From: Hemicentrotus pulcherrimus
Taxonomy: Eukaryota; Echinodermata; Echinoidea; Camarodonta; Strongylocentrotidae
Assembly (NCBI GenBank): GCA_003118195.1
Contig: BEXV01002031.1
Location: 19,159 to 52,565 of the forward strand
Length of the DNA: 33,407 bases
Direction of reading: 5' to 3'
Shown: one piece after another, positions 12,335 to 22,282 of the stretch
Numbering within the stretch: the stretch's first letter is position 1
How the letters are laid out: the number at the start of each line of letters is the position of its first letter
Notes under the pieces: generated by a model
What the model saw: only the letters and a program-made list of their open reading frames with translations
What the model was told of the DNA's origin: nothing
The model's database searches: none
Made by a program: the position numbers and the translations under genes

Positions 12335-13012
12335 TTCGTTCTGATTGTTTTTATGTCAACAAATAAGTCCACAATGAGCACACCATAACATTCCATTTAG
12401 AAATACATATGAGGAAAATATAAAAGCAATTTGTGATTAAAAAATCTACACAAATTGAATATTAATGGCACCTTATAGCACACGAGTGGAAATTTCAAGG
12501 ACAAATTAAAGACTGTAAGAACTATATACTGTATATTAATGTCTGCCTACGTGTTCTTTTTTATGAAAACAAAATCTTTAAAAAAAACAAAACATTTTGG
12601 TATCAATCCATGATATTCAATGAAATACTATTATTATTACATGACCTTAATGAAAGGTTTACCAATAAGTAGGTTCAAATGAAGTTATCATTTTCTGATT
12701 ATGATAATGATTTAATAATATAAAGAGCACAGTGTACAAATTGCATCATGCATCATGCAAATTTTCGGAGGAAAAACTCCGACTCTATACATGAACATTT
12801 ATATCAATACTTAATATTCCAATACATACTTCTTCAGATAAACATATCACGGTTTATTATTTTAGATATAAGTTCTTAATAATAAACGAGAGAAAATAAC
12901 ATATCACGAAAGAAATCATTAACACTTAACTTTATAGAACATATTAAATATTAACACTTATAGACATGCCCCAGCTTTTATTATAGTCAGAGGTGTTGTG
13001 GTCGAGTATTTC

Positions 13013-13189
13013 ATGTATTACACGAAAGTATCAAACGGAAGTGTTACATACATTACATGCGGAAGTACTCATAATATTTACAGTGTGATTTATTTTAGAG
13101 CGTATTATTTTATAATATAATGTATTACACGAAAGTAATACATACTAAATGCAAAAACCTCCAAAACATGTACAGTGTGATCTATTTTC
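13013..13189 (+). repeat. Two-copy tandem repeat, period about 107 bp
   Basis: ATGTATTACACGAAAGTA starts both copies (13013 and 13120), and each ends in an ACAGTGTGAT-TATTTT block. Confidence 0.75.
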
Positions 13190-13214
13190 ATTAAGGCCTA
13201 CCTTCAATATAATA

Positions 13215-13547
13215 ATATTCTGCTTTTGTTGAGGGCTTAATACATCAAAGATGTCTCTAAGCGCTATATAGATATATTATTACCTCGGTCATCGGATTCA
13301 GGCTTGCCCGAACACAGTGTATGCGAATTCTCCACTCTTTGGCGAGTATTCCAGCAAGGCTCATTTTACAGACGCTCGCAATGCTTCTCAAACTACATTA
13401 ACGTTCGCATCCTATCGGGTACCCATTTAACATCTAGATGGAAAGTGGCAAATGTAGAATGACGAATAGTGTTGGGCTTGGTTTTGAACCCCATGGATCT
13501 GCAGTCGGGTGACTTATCCATTAGATCATAACACCTCTAAATATCAC
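13215..13547 (-). mobile_element. tRNA-derived SINE, minus strand
   Basis: Read on the minus strand, the head GAGGTGTTATGATCTAATGG is A-box-like and GGTTCAAAACC (13480-13490) is a degenerate B box. The body has TTTGCCACTTTCCA and AAATGGGTACCCGATAGGATG, matching the type of SINE at 1932-2170. The tail runs through GGTAATAATATA and AGCGCTTAGAGACATC. It interrupts copy 2 of the local duplication, so it arrived after that duplication or was lost from the other copy. Confidence 0.7.
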
Positions 13548-13692
13548 AATCAGGCTACTTAGCGGTGACAAATGAAAGGTTTTCCTGATAGGCAATACAT
13601 ATATCGATTTTTAAAAGGATCGCATGCACTGTAAATCTTGGAAACAAACACAGACGTGTATAAATAAACACACACCCACCTCCCCACGTCCC

Positions 13693-14300
13693 GTTAGCAC
13701 CCACAATTTAAATATTGATATCGGAAATTGGTACCAATATCTTGTAGGGGCTTATATAGTATACAAGATATGTACAAAACACATACTGGTCCAAATAATC
13801 CTTTTTTTTTTTTTTTTTATCTACAGCAATTATAAAAACAACAACACAATGAAAACGAACCCCGCAGAAAAAGTATATAACAAAAGGGAAACTTTCAATT
13901 ATACATGTACGATAATGCCGAATCATGTCACTGATTTAACGATCTATTAAAAATATCATGTATCACATTATCACAAAAATGTTATTGTTGAATATTATTC
14001 ATCGAAGTCGATCATTTATAAGTTGACAGTGAATCGTTGTAATGTCTAACAGGGGTTAATTCAGTAATCAAAATGCAATATGCAATTCAGATTACATAGT
14101 ACAGTTTAAATACATCAACTTCTAACAATTTCTCATTTTATATGTTACTTAATGGGCTCTTAATATTTTTAAATTGATTGATATGAAATTCATATCGACT
14201 GTTAGTTAATTAAAAGTTCTGCCGATGTAATTGGAATCAGATGCCATAACCAAAATTCAGGAGATAAACAAATATTCATAATATATATCTGACAATATGA
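13693..14300. other. No gene recognised
   Basis: AT-rich, with a run of 18 T at 13803-13820. Overlapping open frames on both strands are short and unremarkable. Confidence 0.5.
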
Positions 14301-14310
14301 GTAAGGGATT

Positions 14311-14405
14311 GCGAGAGAGTGAGAGAGAGAGAGAAAGATAGAAAGGGGATGGAGATGGAGGAGGGGGTAGGGAGGAGGGAAAAGAGGGAGTGGAGAGGTA
14401 GCAAA
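14311..14405. repeat. GA-rich simple repeat
   Basis: Impure purine tract of GAGA and GGAG words. Confidence 0.9.
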
Positions 14406-15140
14406 GAGATATGTGTACATAGTATGGTTGGTCATTATAGCTTTGGAAGCTTACGGAAATAAATCAGATAATTTTATTCTATTATTATTAGGAAATACCT
14501 GTTTTTGTTGCATCCATCTTTACCTTCCGGATTGCATTTATTACATAGTAATATTTCTATGATCATGATGATACCCCTGTATTTTCCTTCCAACCAATAT
14601 ATCTCTATAACTCAATACAAACATAATCAAAAAGCTAAAAGGAAATGAATAAAAATGACATTTGCAATATAACATAGAACATGAAACTTATTTTGGAGAT
14701 CTATACCAATCATTTCCTTGACATATTACATAACAAAAAGCACTAACGGGGCAAGTTCTGATGCAAATTTACAAAAAAATAAATACATAAATGAGCACAT
14801 TAGTTGAAATATCAAGGTGTATAATACAAAAAAAAACTCTACTGTCTCGTATTAGTACACCAATTGTGTTAGATGCATAGTATTCACTGTAAAACAATTA
14901 TGTGAAATGTATTTGTGTAACATATTATTATAATGGAAAGTTTCAACAAAATTATAATTTGAAATAATACACAATTTAAAAGTTTACAATGAGCACATCG
15001 TAATAAGGATGTACTAACACATTTGGTAGGTTTGATGGTTTGTTTTACCGAAGAAAGCATTTGCATGCTTGTAAGTAAGCAACAAGTGTACCGACTGCTT
15101 TATATCCTCTCCGAGGGACTTGGTTATCAGGATAAATGCC
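14406..15140. other. No gene recognised
   Basis: AT-rich unique DNA without coding signals. Confidence 0.5.
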
Positions 15141-15149
15141 TTACAAAAG

Positions 15150-16215
15150 ATTGTGAAAGATTGTGAACCCTGCCGCTCTTAGACGATGGATGCTCTCTGG
15201 ACCAGAAATGACCAGAATGCTGAAAGAGCTTGAGGAAGAATACTTCACCGAAGATGATATGGAGAATCCTAAGAACTTTCAACACCATGAGCAAGGTCTC
15301 TCATCACAGATGTCGTTCCAGAAACAATTAATGACCTTTCTACAAGCATCAGGCAAACGACAAAGCCGTTGCTACAACAGTTCACACTCTGGAGGAGACT
15401 AGAAGGAAACAGTACCAAGAGATTTTCAAGACTGTGCTTGATGAGTGCACCCACCCGATCCACGATCCAATCAAGATAAATTCACTGATGTCACTGTGTT
15501 CACTGGCAAAATTTAGTGTCCAACAAATCAAAGGCATAACCCCCTCATGACCCCTCGAAAATGTAGCACTATCTGACCAACTCTACATCGCTCTTCTCTC
15601 TCAGACTTCGGTACTGATCTTCATTTACTAGGTATAGTGTCTTACCTGCGGCATTGCCTTGAGCAGCCAGACCAACCAGGGCCACCACATTGCTGTAAAG
15701 TCTTTGACGGAGCTGTCATCGTCTTCTGTCTGCCTGTTATATCGGCATCAACTGGCAGTGTCTTGATGTTGTAGTCATTCGTGTCAGCAAATTCTATGAT
15801 CTCCTCAAGACTCAACCATTAACTGACATCTTGGTGGCAGATACAGAAATACAGATACTTCCACATGAACGCCATATGTGGGAGTTTAGGAGAGCCAAGT
15901 CACAATTACTTCATGTGTTATACTCATTTTCGGGTTGCGACACGACATCAGCATTTCATGGCACGCGAAAGAAGTCAGCTAGCAGGCTTGAAAAGTGTAC
16001 GATGATGGCACAGAGACATTTGCTTATTTAGCCAAACATCCCATTTAATAGAAGATGACCGTTGACTCTGAGCCTTTCAAAGTTCTTGAAAGGCCGACCA
16101 TTGTCTTGTAAGACAAGCGAGTCCATATAACTCTATCAATACGGACTTTTAGATTGAGTGGACGAGAACACGACGAACTCCGACTGATCATGCGTGTCAA
16201 CGTACTCAACTGCCC
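15150..16215 (+). pseudogene. Decayed copy of a repetitive invertebrate protein family (GCDTTSAFHG type)
   Basis: Successive pieces in different frames read like one family in order. First comes RRWMLSGPEMTRM and an HHEQ segment (15175-15345). After a frame change there is an HDPIKINSLMSL segment (to ~15545), then a DGAVIV motif near 15708. SGCDTTSAFHG lies at 15927-15962, followed by TFAYLAKHP and a VLERPTIVL segment near 16080-16110. From memory, these match conserved blocks of long, multi-copy 'uncharacterized' proteins in cnidarians, molluscs and echinoderms, often considered transposon-associated. Here frameshifts, stops and missing stretches break it, so it cannot encode the full protein. 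Family assignment rests on motif recall, not a search. Confidence 0.6.
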
Positions 16216-16345
16216 ATGTTGACTACCATTAGATTTTGTTTAGATTGTACTCGACGATATACATGCATGCAGGAAATGTAACACTATGAACATATGGCGA
16301 ACAAAGAAAGAGGACAAAATATACAGTTTCTCTTTCTATCCTCAA

Positions 16346-16635
16346 CAATAGGCCACTTTTGTAATGTAACCAAATACAATGCATAAGTCTTTGTAAAGTG
16401 CCTCAATACAAATTAATTTATTCACCTGATATTAGAATAATAGGATTTCAATAGACAGAATCCGCACTGCATACATTAGTTGTTGCCAGGTTGGACAAAC
16501 ATTATGCAACACTTAATATATGCAACTGCATTATGACTATTGAAATACTATTATTCTTATCAGGTGAATTTGTATTGAGGCACTTCACAAAGACATATGC
16601 ATTAAATTTGATTACATTGCGAAACTGGCCTATTG
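16346..16635. repeat. Foldback element with ~105-bp imperfect inverted arms
   Basis: The left arm (16346-16454) and right arm (16537-16635) are reverse complements with scattered mismatches and one ~9-bp indel, around an ~82-bp spacer. Weaker pairing continues outward for about 15 bp. It could be a palindromic MITE or a local inverted duplication. No target duplication was identified. Confidence 0.8.
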
Positions 16636-16672
16636 CTGTGGTAGAACATCCCTTCACTGCTATTGTGTAAAC

Positions 16673-16708
16673 ATGTGTAGAACAGGTGAATATGCATGTT
16701 CTACACAT
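16673..16708. repeat. Perfect 12-bp stem inverted repeat
   Basis: ATGTGTAGAACA (16673-16684) and TGTTCTACACAT (16697-16708) flank a 12-nt loop, giving a perfect hairpin just outside the foldback element. Confidence 0.85.
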
Positions 16709-16853
16709 TTTTTACATTATAGCAGGGGAGGGGTGTTCCTTTGTCTACCCGAGGAACTGTATATTTTATGCACACGTGGCATATATTAGTGCCGTATTAG
16801 ATTTAGGAAAATCAAGGTTGACGCATTCTCGATTGCCGACTGAGACGACGTGA

Positions 16854-16882
16854 CGCATGCGCAGTGCCTTAAAATGACGTCA
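16854..16882. promoter_or_regulatory. NRF1-like and CRE-like sites
   Basis: CGCATGCGCA (16854-16863) fits the animal NRF1 palindrome, and TGACGTCA (16875-16882) is a full palindromic CRE. They lie 11 bp apart in a locally CpG-rich patch, a pairing common at TATA-less promoters. No gene start was found beside them. Confidence 0.35.
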
Positions 16883-16945
16883 CACGTTACAGTCGAAGCT
16901 GTCGACGTGCAAATCTAAAAGTACCTAATGAGACAAGAAGAAGCC

Positions 16946-17766
16946 TCCAGTACGACGCCCCGCCCCCAAAATCACGCATTATATGAATATATTGTTTGGG
17001 GCTCAAACCCTAATATATTTCAGTTAGTGCTTACAAGCCCTGTACAGTTCCAAATGTTGCATGTGTACAACACCAAATCAATGTTATTCCAAATGAATTT
17101 CTTTTCAGTAGTATTCAGTATTCAGGTAAAAAAAACCCATCAATATGATTATGCACTGTATATGATGTGGGGGCTCTGGAACAATGCCCCTGTCCCATTC
17201 ACTCTTAAGTGATTTTTTTTTTTAGGGGCTCCTTCGTTCAGTATGTCCTATTCTAAAAGAGCCCTTAACCAAAAACAGACGGTCGTATAACAACAAAACA
17301 ATGTGATCTTACATTATTGATAGTATGGGGCTCTGGCACGACGCCCCGCCCCCATTTACATATATATGAATATAATGCCGGGGGCTCAAACCCTCACATC
17401 GTTCAAAAGGAAGCCCCGTACAAAAAATTGCATTTTTTACGACAACAAATCAATGTTATTTGACTTTATTTGTTATTTAGGGGCTCTGGGACGACGCCCC
17501 CATCCACCACACCCTTAGATTAATATGTTACAGGGGGCCTCTATCCTAATATTGTTTAGTAAGTCATAAGGAAGCCTTGTACCAAAATGTGCATTTGTAC
17601 AACAACAAATCAATGTTATTTCACCCTATTTCTTTTTTGGGGCTCCGGGACGACGCCCCCGCCCACCACACCCCTATTTGACAATTTTGCCCGGAGCTCC
17701 TATCCTAATATTGTTTAGTAAGTCCTTAGGAAGCCCTGTACCAAAAATTGCGCTTGTATCCGGCCG
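16946..17766 (+). repeat. Tandem array, about five units of ~157 bp
   Basis: Units begin at the GGGGCTC(T/C)GGnACGACGCCCC block, with starts at about 17170, 17327, 17480 and 17639 and a longer diverged unit from 16946. Each unit repeats the order GACGCCCC, GGGCTC-AACCCTAATAT, AAGCCCTGTAC and ACAACAAATCAATGTTATT. It resembles a small satellite. It ends about 150 bp before the LTR element. Confidence 0.85.
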
Positions 17767-17828
17767 GTAACGATAATTTCACTAAGCCACCTGATCATTT
17801 TTTTCCATATTTTTCCCTCCACATGGAT

Positions 17829-17834
17829 TTTATT
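17829..17834 (-). terminator. AATAAA, possible original poly(A) signal of the Ig gene
   Basis: Minus-strand AATAAA. If the LTR element is ignored, it lies roughly 210 nt beyond the Ig gene stop codon, a reasonable 3'UTR length. The inserted element now puts it more than 4.6 kb away. Confidence 0.35.
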
Positions 17835-17910
17835 GATTTTCATTTGAAACAAATTAACAAATATATATTCAAGGTAATTTACATTTATAACATAAATAAA
17901 ATTGGCTTTA

Positions 17911-17914
17911 CAAG
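17911..17914 (+). other. Target-site duplication, left copy
   Basis: CAAG directly before the 5' LTR, matched by CAAG at 22363-22366 after the 3' LTR. Confidence 0.8.
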
Positions 17915-18170
17915 TGTAACAGGTCAAAATTGAACTGTTTAATATGGTGAAGAATATCTACCTATTTTTAATCGAAATCTCCACCTATTCTGAGTAGAAG
18001 CTATGATACCAGATCCCCCCTTCCAGAACACGGGTAATAACTTAGCTCAATAAACCTCAAATTGTAAACATTAGATAAGAACCCAGACTTCCTGTCTCCC
18101 TCCCAATAACATTAAGGCCCTTTCCCAGAATAGGTGATAGCTATAGACCGCCATGAGGGTGTAACGGTTA

Positions 18171-18200
18171 TATATAAAGTGGGCAGAGGTATTTGTCAGA
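18171..18200 (+). promoter_or_regulatory. LTR core promoter
   Basis: TATATAAA at 18171-18178 and an initiator-like TCAGAT whose A (18198) lies 27 bp from the first T. The spacing is right for RNA polymerase II. The same signals recur in the 3' LTR at 21231-21260. Confidence 0.65.
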
Positions 18201-18226
18201 TTCACTCCTGCACTGCACCCCCATCC

Positions 18227-19222
18227 ATGGGGCAGGCAGGGAGGTCGACTCTGCCAAGGAGGATATATTGCAAGCTTTTGGCACGGTTTGGAGTTACTTT
18301 GTACATTAGGTAAGAAGATTATTCTTTTGTCAAGTTTAATGATTATGAAGATAATTAGTATTTTTTGTAGATGTATTCTGATGTGTGAATTAATATGCAT
18401 TCTGTAAGGTGTAGCATATTATCTGTTTAATCATCGGTATTGATTTCGTTAGTGATTGAGTTTAAGCACTAGATTAAGATTTGGTTTTAGTAATTCGAGA
18501 TGATTTGAATATTACTATGTTGTCTGTTATATTACTTTGTAGTCTTTAAGAGTTTTAGTTATATAATGTGTTGTCGAGGTTGACTCTGGATGATCTTATT
18601 TTGCAAGACAGGTGTAATTAAAAGTAGTGTTTTAAGAGTTAACAGGTTTCGGGTATATAGTCTGAATCTTCTTCGGTTTTCAGTTGTAGAGTATGACTCA
18701 CAATGATTTGTACTTATTATCCTTTAGGTATCGACAATCGAGATGTAAGCGGGTACAATCAGAGGAAACGGTCCTCTTGGCCAGATTGCCAGGGTGAGTG
18801 GTTATAATATTCAATGTATAAACCACTAATTTAATGTATAGTTTTAATTGGGAATTATGTTTGGTTGTTTGACAAAGTTCACTTGATGGTTGTATTCATT
18901 TATTTGTTGGAAAGTTATCCATAAATATGGAAGGAAGAACTTTATTTGTGATTAGATGCTTGTTAGTTTCATACAATATTGATTAAGTTTTAATGAATGT
19001 AATATAAACAACGTGTTTATCATTTATTATCACGAGTCGGCTTGACGTCGTATTGTTGGAATGCGTATCTTAAGGTCATTGACAAATAATATGTTTATTG
19101 CTATTATGTGTATTTTTCAAACATGTCCTCATTTCTATTTTCATTGTTTTATCTTTGTTTATTTATCCAGGTTTTGGGGTTTTTTACGTTTTTTTACGTT
19201 TTATGGCTTATCTTGCACATGA
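18227..19222 (+). CDS. Candidate spliced 66-codon ORF inside the 5' LTR
   Basis: Inferred exons: 18227-18309, 18728-18793 and 19171-19222 (the transcript would start near 18198). Splice signals are strong: donors GTAAGA (18310) and GTGAGT (18794), and acceptors after pyrimidine-rich tracts ending CCTTTAG (18727) and TTATCCAG (19170). Joined, the frame has ATG in a CATCCATGG context and stays open across both junctions (phase 2 each). TGA at 19220-19222 sits directly against AATAAA at 19223. The product would be 66 residues, rich in Arg/Lys in its first two thirds and in Phe toward the C-terminus. I recognise no domain. Alternatives are a non-coding spliced leader for element transcripts, or chance. 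The LTR is AT-rich, which makes a frame this long less likely by chance. Confidence 0.4.
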
Positions 19223-19228
19223 AATAAA
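19223..19228 (+). terminator. Poly(A) signal in the 5' LTR
   Basis: AATAAA, 79 bp before the LTR end. With the predicted start near 18198, the R region would be about 1.05 kb and U5 about 55-60 bp, unless splicing shortens the transcript. Confidence 0.55.
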
Positions 19229-19304
19229 AACGAACCGCAACACAACGAATGGTGTGACTAGTAATTTCTACCAGTTTCTGCGTGTGTGATCGGCGTGTTA
19301 CAAA

Positions 19305-19320
19305 TGGCGTAATCGGCAGG
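19305..19320 (+). other. Candidate primer-binding site
   Basis: TGGCGTAATCGGCAGG starts two bases after the 5' LTR. The TGG start complements a tRNA CCA end. I could not assign the tRNA. Confidence 0.55.
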
Positions 19321-20939
19321 ATTTCAGTGCAAGCCCTGGCTTTCTGAGCGGCTCTTCATCTGTTCGGGACAACTTGATCGGACATGGACGTCTGGAGTTT
19401 TGTAAATATGGACGTAGATTTAAGTTGTATGGATTGTGTGTATTGTATGAGTATGAGTGTTGTAGCTAATTAGCCAGTGTGATGCTTTATTAAAGGGCTA
19501 CATGTGTTTAGGATAATTTTAGTGAAATTATCTTGTAATGGAATACTTAGTTCAATGTATTCAGTTTAAATTGTTTTGTAGACATTAAGGAGTAATATTC
19601 ATAATGTTGTTCAAACTGTCATGATACTGTGTTTGGAACAGTCCATACCCCCTTTCGTATTTAATTTCGGCTGGTTGGATGGAGCCTCAAATTAAGGGAT
19701 GGCATACAGAGACACCGGTATTTTATATATTGATAGGAGGGATAACGGCACATGTAGGTGTAGAGCAGGTATGAATAGTTCGAATATTCCTTAAGTTGAA
19801 CTTGTAAATTGTTGAGATTTAAAGTTTGTCAGGACATTTGTTATAACGGTTTGGTAACGTAAGTTAGGTTGTAGCGTGTATACCACATATGCATGATGTA
19901 TATTTGTTAGTTTTAGAGACTGCTTTTGTAAAAGCAGGGGAGCCATGAACGTGGAATGTTGTTTTATTTTTGGTCAGCATTAATTGGAATAATTATGTGC
20001 GTGTGTTGTATAATGGGTACGGTATTGTTTTATACTTATGACTTCTAGTATGTAACTGGGCTTTGGCTGGAATTACTGTTGGACTTGGCCTGGATAGTGT
20101 ATTTAATGTTTATTCCGAAAACCTCGACATGAGACCGGAATCATTCATGAAAGAAATACTGGGGCTACGTTTAGGAACAGTAGGATTTGTTTCTTAACCT
20201 TTGTTTTTCTGTTAACCTCGTAGAGAGGCCGGAAAGGACACATTGGTAGCGGAGAGAATTAGCCAAAAGTTATAGGATTTCTTTGTATATTGCAATACAT
20301 GTATGTCAAATGTTTGTATTTTAAGAGGGTGTTAAGATATGATAGGAATATCCGTAGGGCACTAGGGTAAGGTTGTTACAAAATATAGTTGATATAGTGT
20401 TATTGCTGTATTTGCTAGAGTATGTAAAGGTACTATAGGGATGATTATTGTTTTGGTGTGTTAAGAATAACACTGACTAGATTAATTGGGTATATATTGG
20501 GAAAATTATCTGGCTTGTTAGAGATGCCTGTAATATGAAGATTTATGTTGTTAACTAAGGTTTGGCAGTATTAGAGACTCTGGAACTGTAAGGATCAGTT
20601 GGGTATAGCACTTAAGATAATGTGAATACTTGGAGCCTCGACATGAGACCAGTATTACGTAATAAGGAGTGCTAGAATGACTGAAATAGTTGAGTCTTTG
20701 CACTAGGTATGTTTTCTGTGATTCTTGTCATGAGACCAGAAAGGTCGTATTAGTGGTGCGGGCTGGCCAATAACGTGTTATGATTTTAATTTTTATATTC
20801 TGTATTACGCAAAAAGATTTTTAATCACATAATTAATTTTCATTTGCATATTGGTAATAAGGCATCTGTTTAAGAATCGGGGAACAGCCATGATTGGGAT
20901 AAGGTATAGTGGTAATTTAATATAATTTTTGTTGTAGTC
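19321..20939 (+). other. Non-coding interior of the LTR element
   Basis: No coding sequence recognised on either strand. A motif close to CCTCGACATGAGACCGG recurs at about 20122-20138, 20214-20232 (degenerate), 20636-20650 and 20724-20740. Retained sequence here may serve RNA packaging or dimerisation, which is inference. Confidence 0.6.
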
Positions 20940-20960
20940 TGAGTGTCGGGACGACACTCA
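20940..20960 (+). other. Perfect 9-bp hairpin before the polypurine tract
   Basis: TGAGTGTCG and CGACACTCA flank a 3-nt loop, GGA. The hairpin ends four bases before the purine tract, so it may shape plus-strand priming or transcript 3' processing. Confidence 0.6.
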
Positions 20961-20963
20961 ATT

Positions 20964-20976
20964 AAGTAGGGGAGTG
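20964..20976 (+). other. Polypurine tract
   Basis: AAGTAGGGGAG then TG immediately before the 3' LTR. This is the usual position of the plus-strand primer in LTR elements. Confidence 0.7.
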
Positions 20977-21286
20977 TGTAACAGGTCAAAATTGAACTGT
21001 TTAATATGGTGAAGAATATCTACCTATTTTTAATCGAAATCTCCACCTATTCTGAGTAGAAGCTATGATACCAGATTCCCCCTTCCAGAACACTGGTAAT
21101 AACTTAGCCAAATAAACCTCAAATTGTAAACATTAGATAAGAACCCAGACTTCCTGTCTCCCTCCCAATAATATTAAGGCCCTTTCCCAGAATAGGTGAT
21201 AGCTAGACCACCATGAGGGTGTAACGGTTATATATAAAGTGGGCAGAGGTATTTGTCAGATTCACTCCTGCACTGCACCCCCATCC

Positions 21287-22282
21287 ATGGGGCAGGCAGG
21301 GAGGTCGACTCTGCCAAGGAGGATACATTGCAAGCTTTTGGCACGGTTTGGAGTTACTTTGTACATTAGGTAAGAAGATTATTTTTTTGTCAAGTTTAAT
21401 GATTATGAAGATAATTAGTATTTTTTGTAGATGTATTCTGATGTGTGAATTAATATGCATTCTGTAAGGTGTAGCATACTATCTGTTTAATCATCGGTAT
21501 TGATTTCGTTAGTGATTGAGTTTAAGCACTAGATTAAGATTTGGTTTTAGCAATTTGAGATGATTTGAATATTACTATGTTGTCTGTTATATTACTTTGT
21601 AGTCTTTAAGAGTTTTAGTTATATAATGTGTTGTTGAGGTTGACTCTGGATGATCTTATTTTGCAAGACAGGTGTAATTAAAAGTAGTGTTTTAAGAGTT
21701 AACAGGTTTCGGGTATATAGTCTGAATCTTCTTCGGTTTTCAGTTGTAGAGTATGACTCACAATGATTTGTACTTATTATCCTTTAGGTATCGACAATCG
21801 AGATGTAAGCGGGTACAATCAGAGGAAACGGTCCTCTTGGCCAGATTGCCAGGGTGAGTGGTTATAATATTCAATGTATAAACCACTAATTTAATGTATA
21901 GTTTTAATTGGGAATTATGTTTGGTTGTTTGACAAAGTTCACTTGATGGTTGTATTCATTTATTTGTTGGAAAGTTATCCATAAATATGGAAGGAAGAAC
22001 TTTATTTGTGATTAGATGCTTGTTAGTTTCATACAATATTGATTAAGTTTTAATGAATGTAATATAAACAACGTGTTTATCATTTATTATCACGAGTCGG
22101 CTTGACGTCGTATTGTTGGAATGCGTATCTTAAGGTCATTGACAAATAATATGTTTATTGCTATTATGTGTATTTTTCAAACATGTCCTCATTTCTATTT
22201 TCATTGTTTTATCTTTGTTTATTTATCCAGGTTTTGGGGTTTTTTACGTTTTTTTACGTTTTATGGCTTATCTTGCACATGA
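21287..22282 (+). CDS. Second copy of the spliced 66-codon ORF in the 3' LTR
   Basis: Inferred exons 21287-21369, 21788-21853 and 22231-22282, with identical splice signals. The only coding difference from the 5' copy changes codon 14 from Tyr (TAT) to His (CAT). The frame stays open, so it is not broken in either copy. If transcribed from this LTR, it would read through toward the 3' end of the oppositely oriented Ig gene. Confidence 0.4.
22216..22221 (-). terminator. Antisense AATAAA inside the 3' LTR
   Basis: A minus-strand AATAAA about 270 nt past the Ig gene stop. No AATAAA or ATTAAA was seen in the 128 bp between the stop and the element, so this is the first candidate poly(A) signal now available to that gene. 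Confidence 0.35.

Larger units (their letters stand above)
12882..13692 (+). repeat. Segmental duplication, copy 2, interrupted
   Basis: Counterpart of 11795-12334. The spacer between its blocks is about 550 bp, because it contains a local tandem repeat (13013-13189) and a minus-strand SINE (13215-13547). A tRNA-head-like word, AGAGGTGTTGTGGTC, at 12989 marks the start of the inserted material. Confidence 0.6.
17915..19302 (+). repeat. 5' LTR
   Basis: 1388 bp, bounded by inverted TGTAACA/TGTTACA. It differs from the 3' LTR by 13 substitutions and a 2-bp indel, almost all before position 18575. It contains a TATA box, an initiator, two intron-like splice-signal pairs and AATAAA. Confidence 0.95.

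Noticed and set aside
18071..18400. 109-codon minus-strand frame in the LTR
   Set aside because: It is antisense to the LTR promoter and first exon and is shortened in the second copy by the 2-bp indel, which suggests no constraint.
19098..19289. 63-codon hydrophobic frame in both LTRs (also 22158-22349)
   Set aside because: It crosses the predicted intron acceptor and is hydrophobic because of the T-rich tract. The spliced frame explains the region better, though expression of either is unproven.
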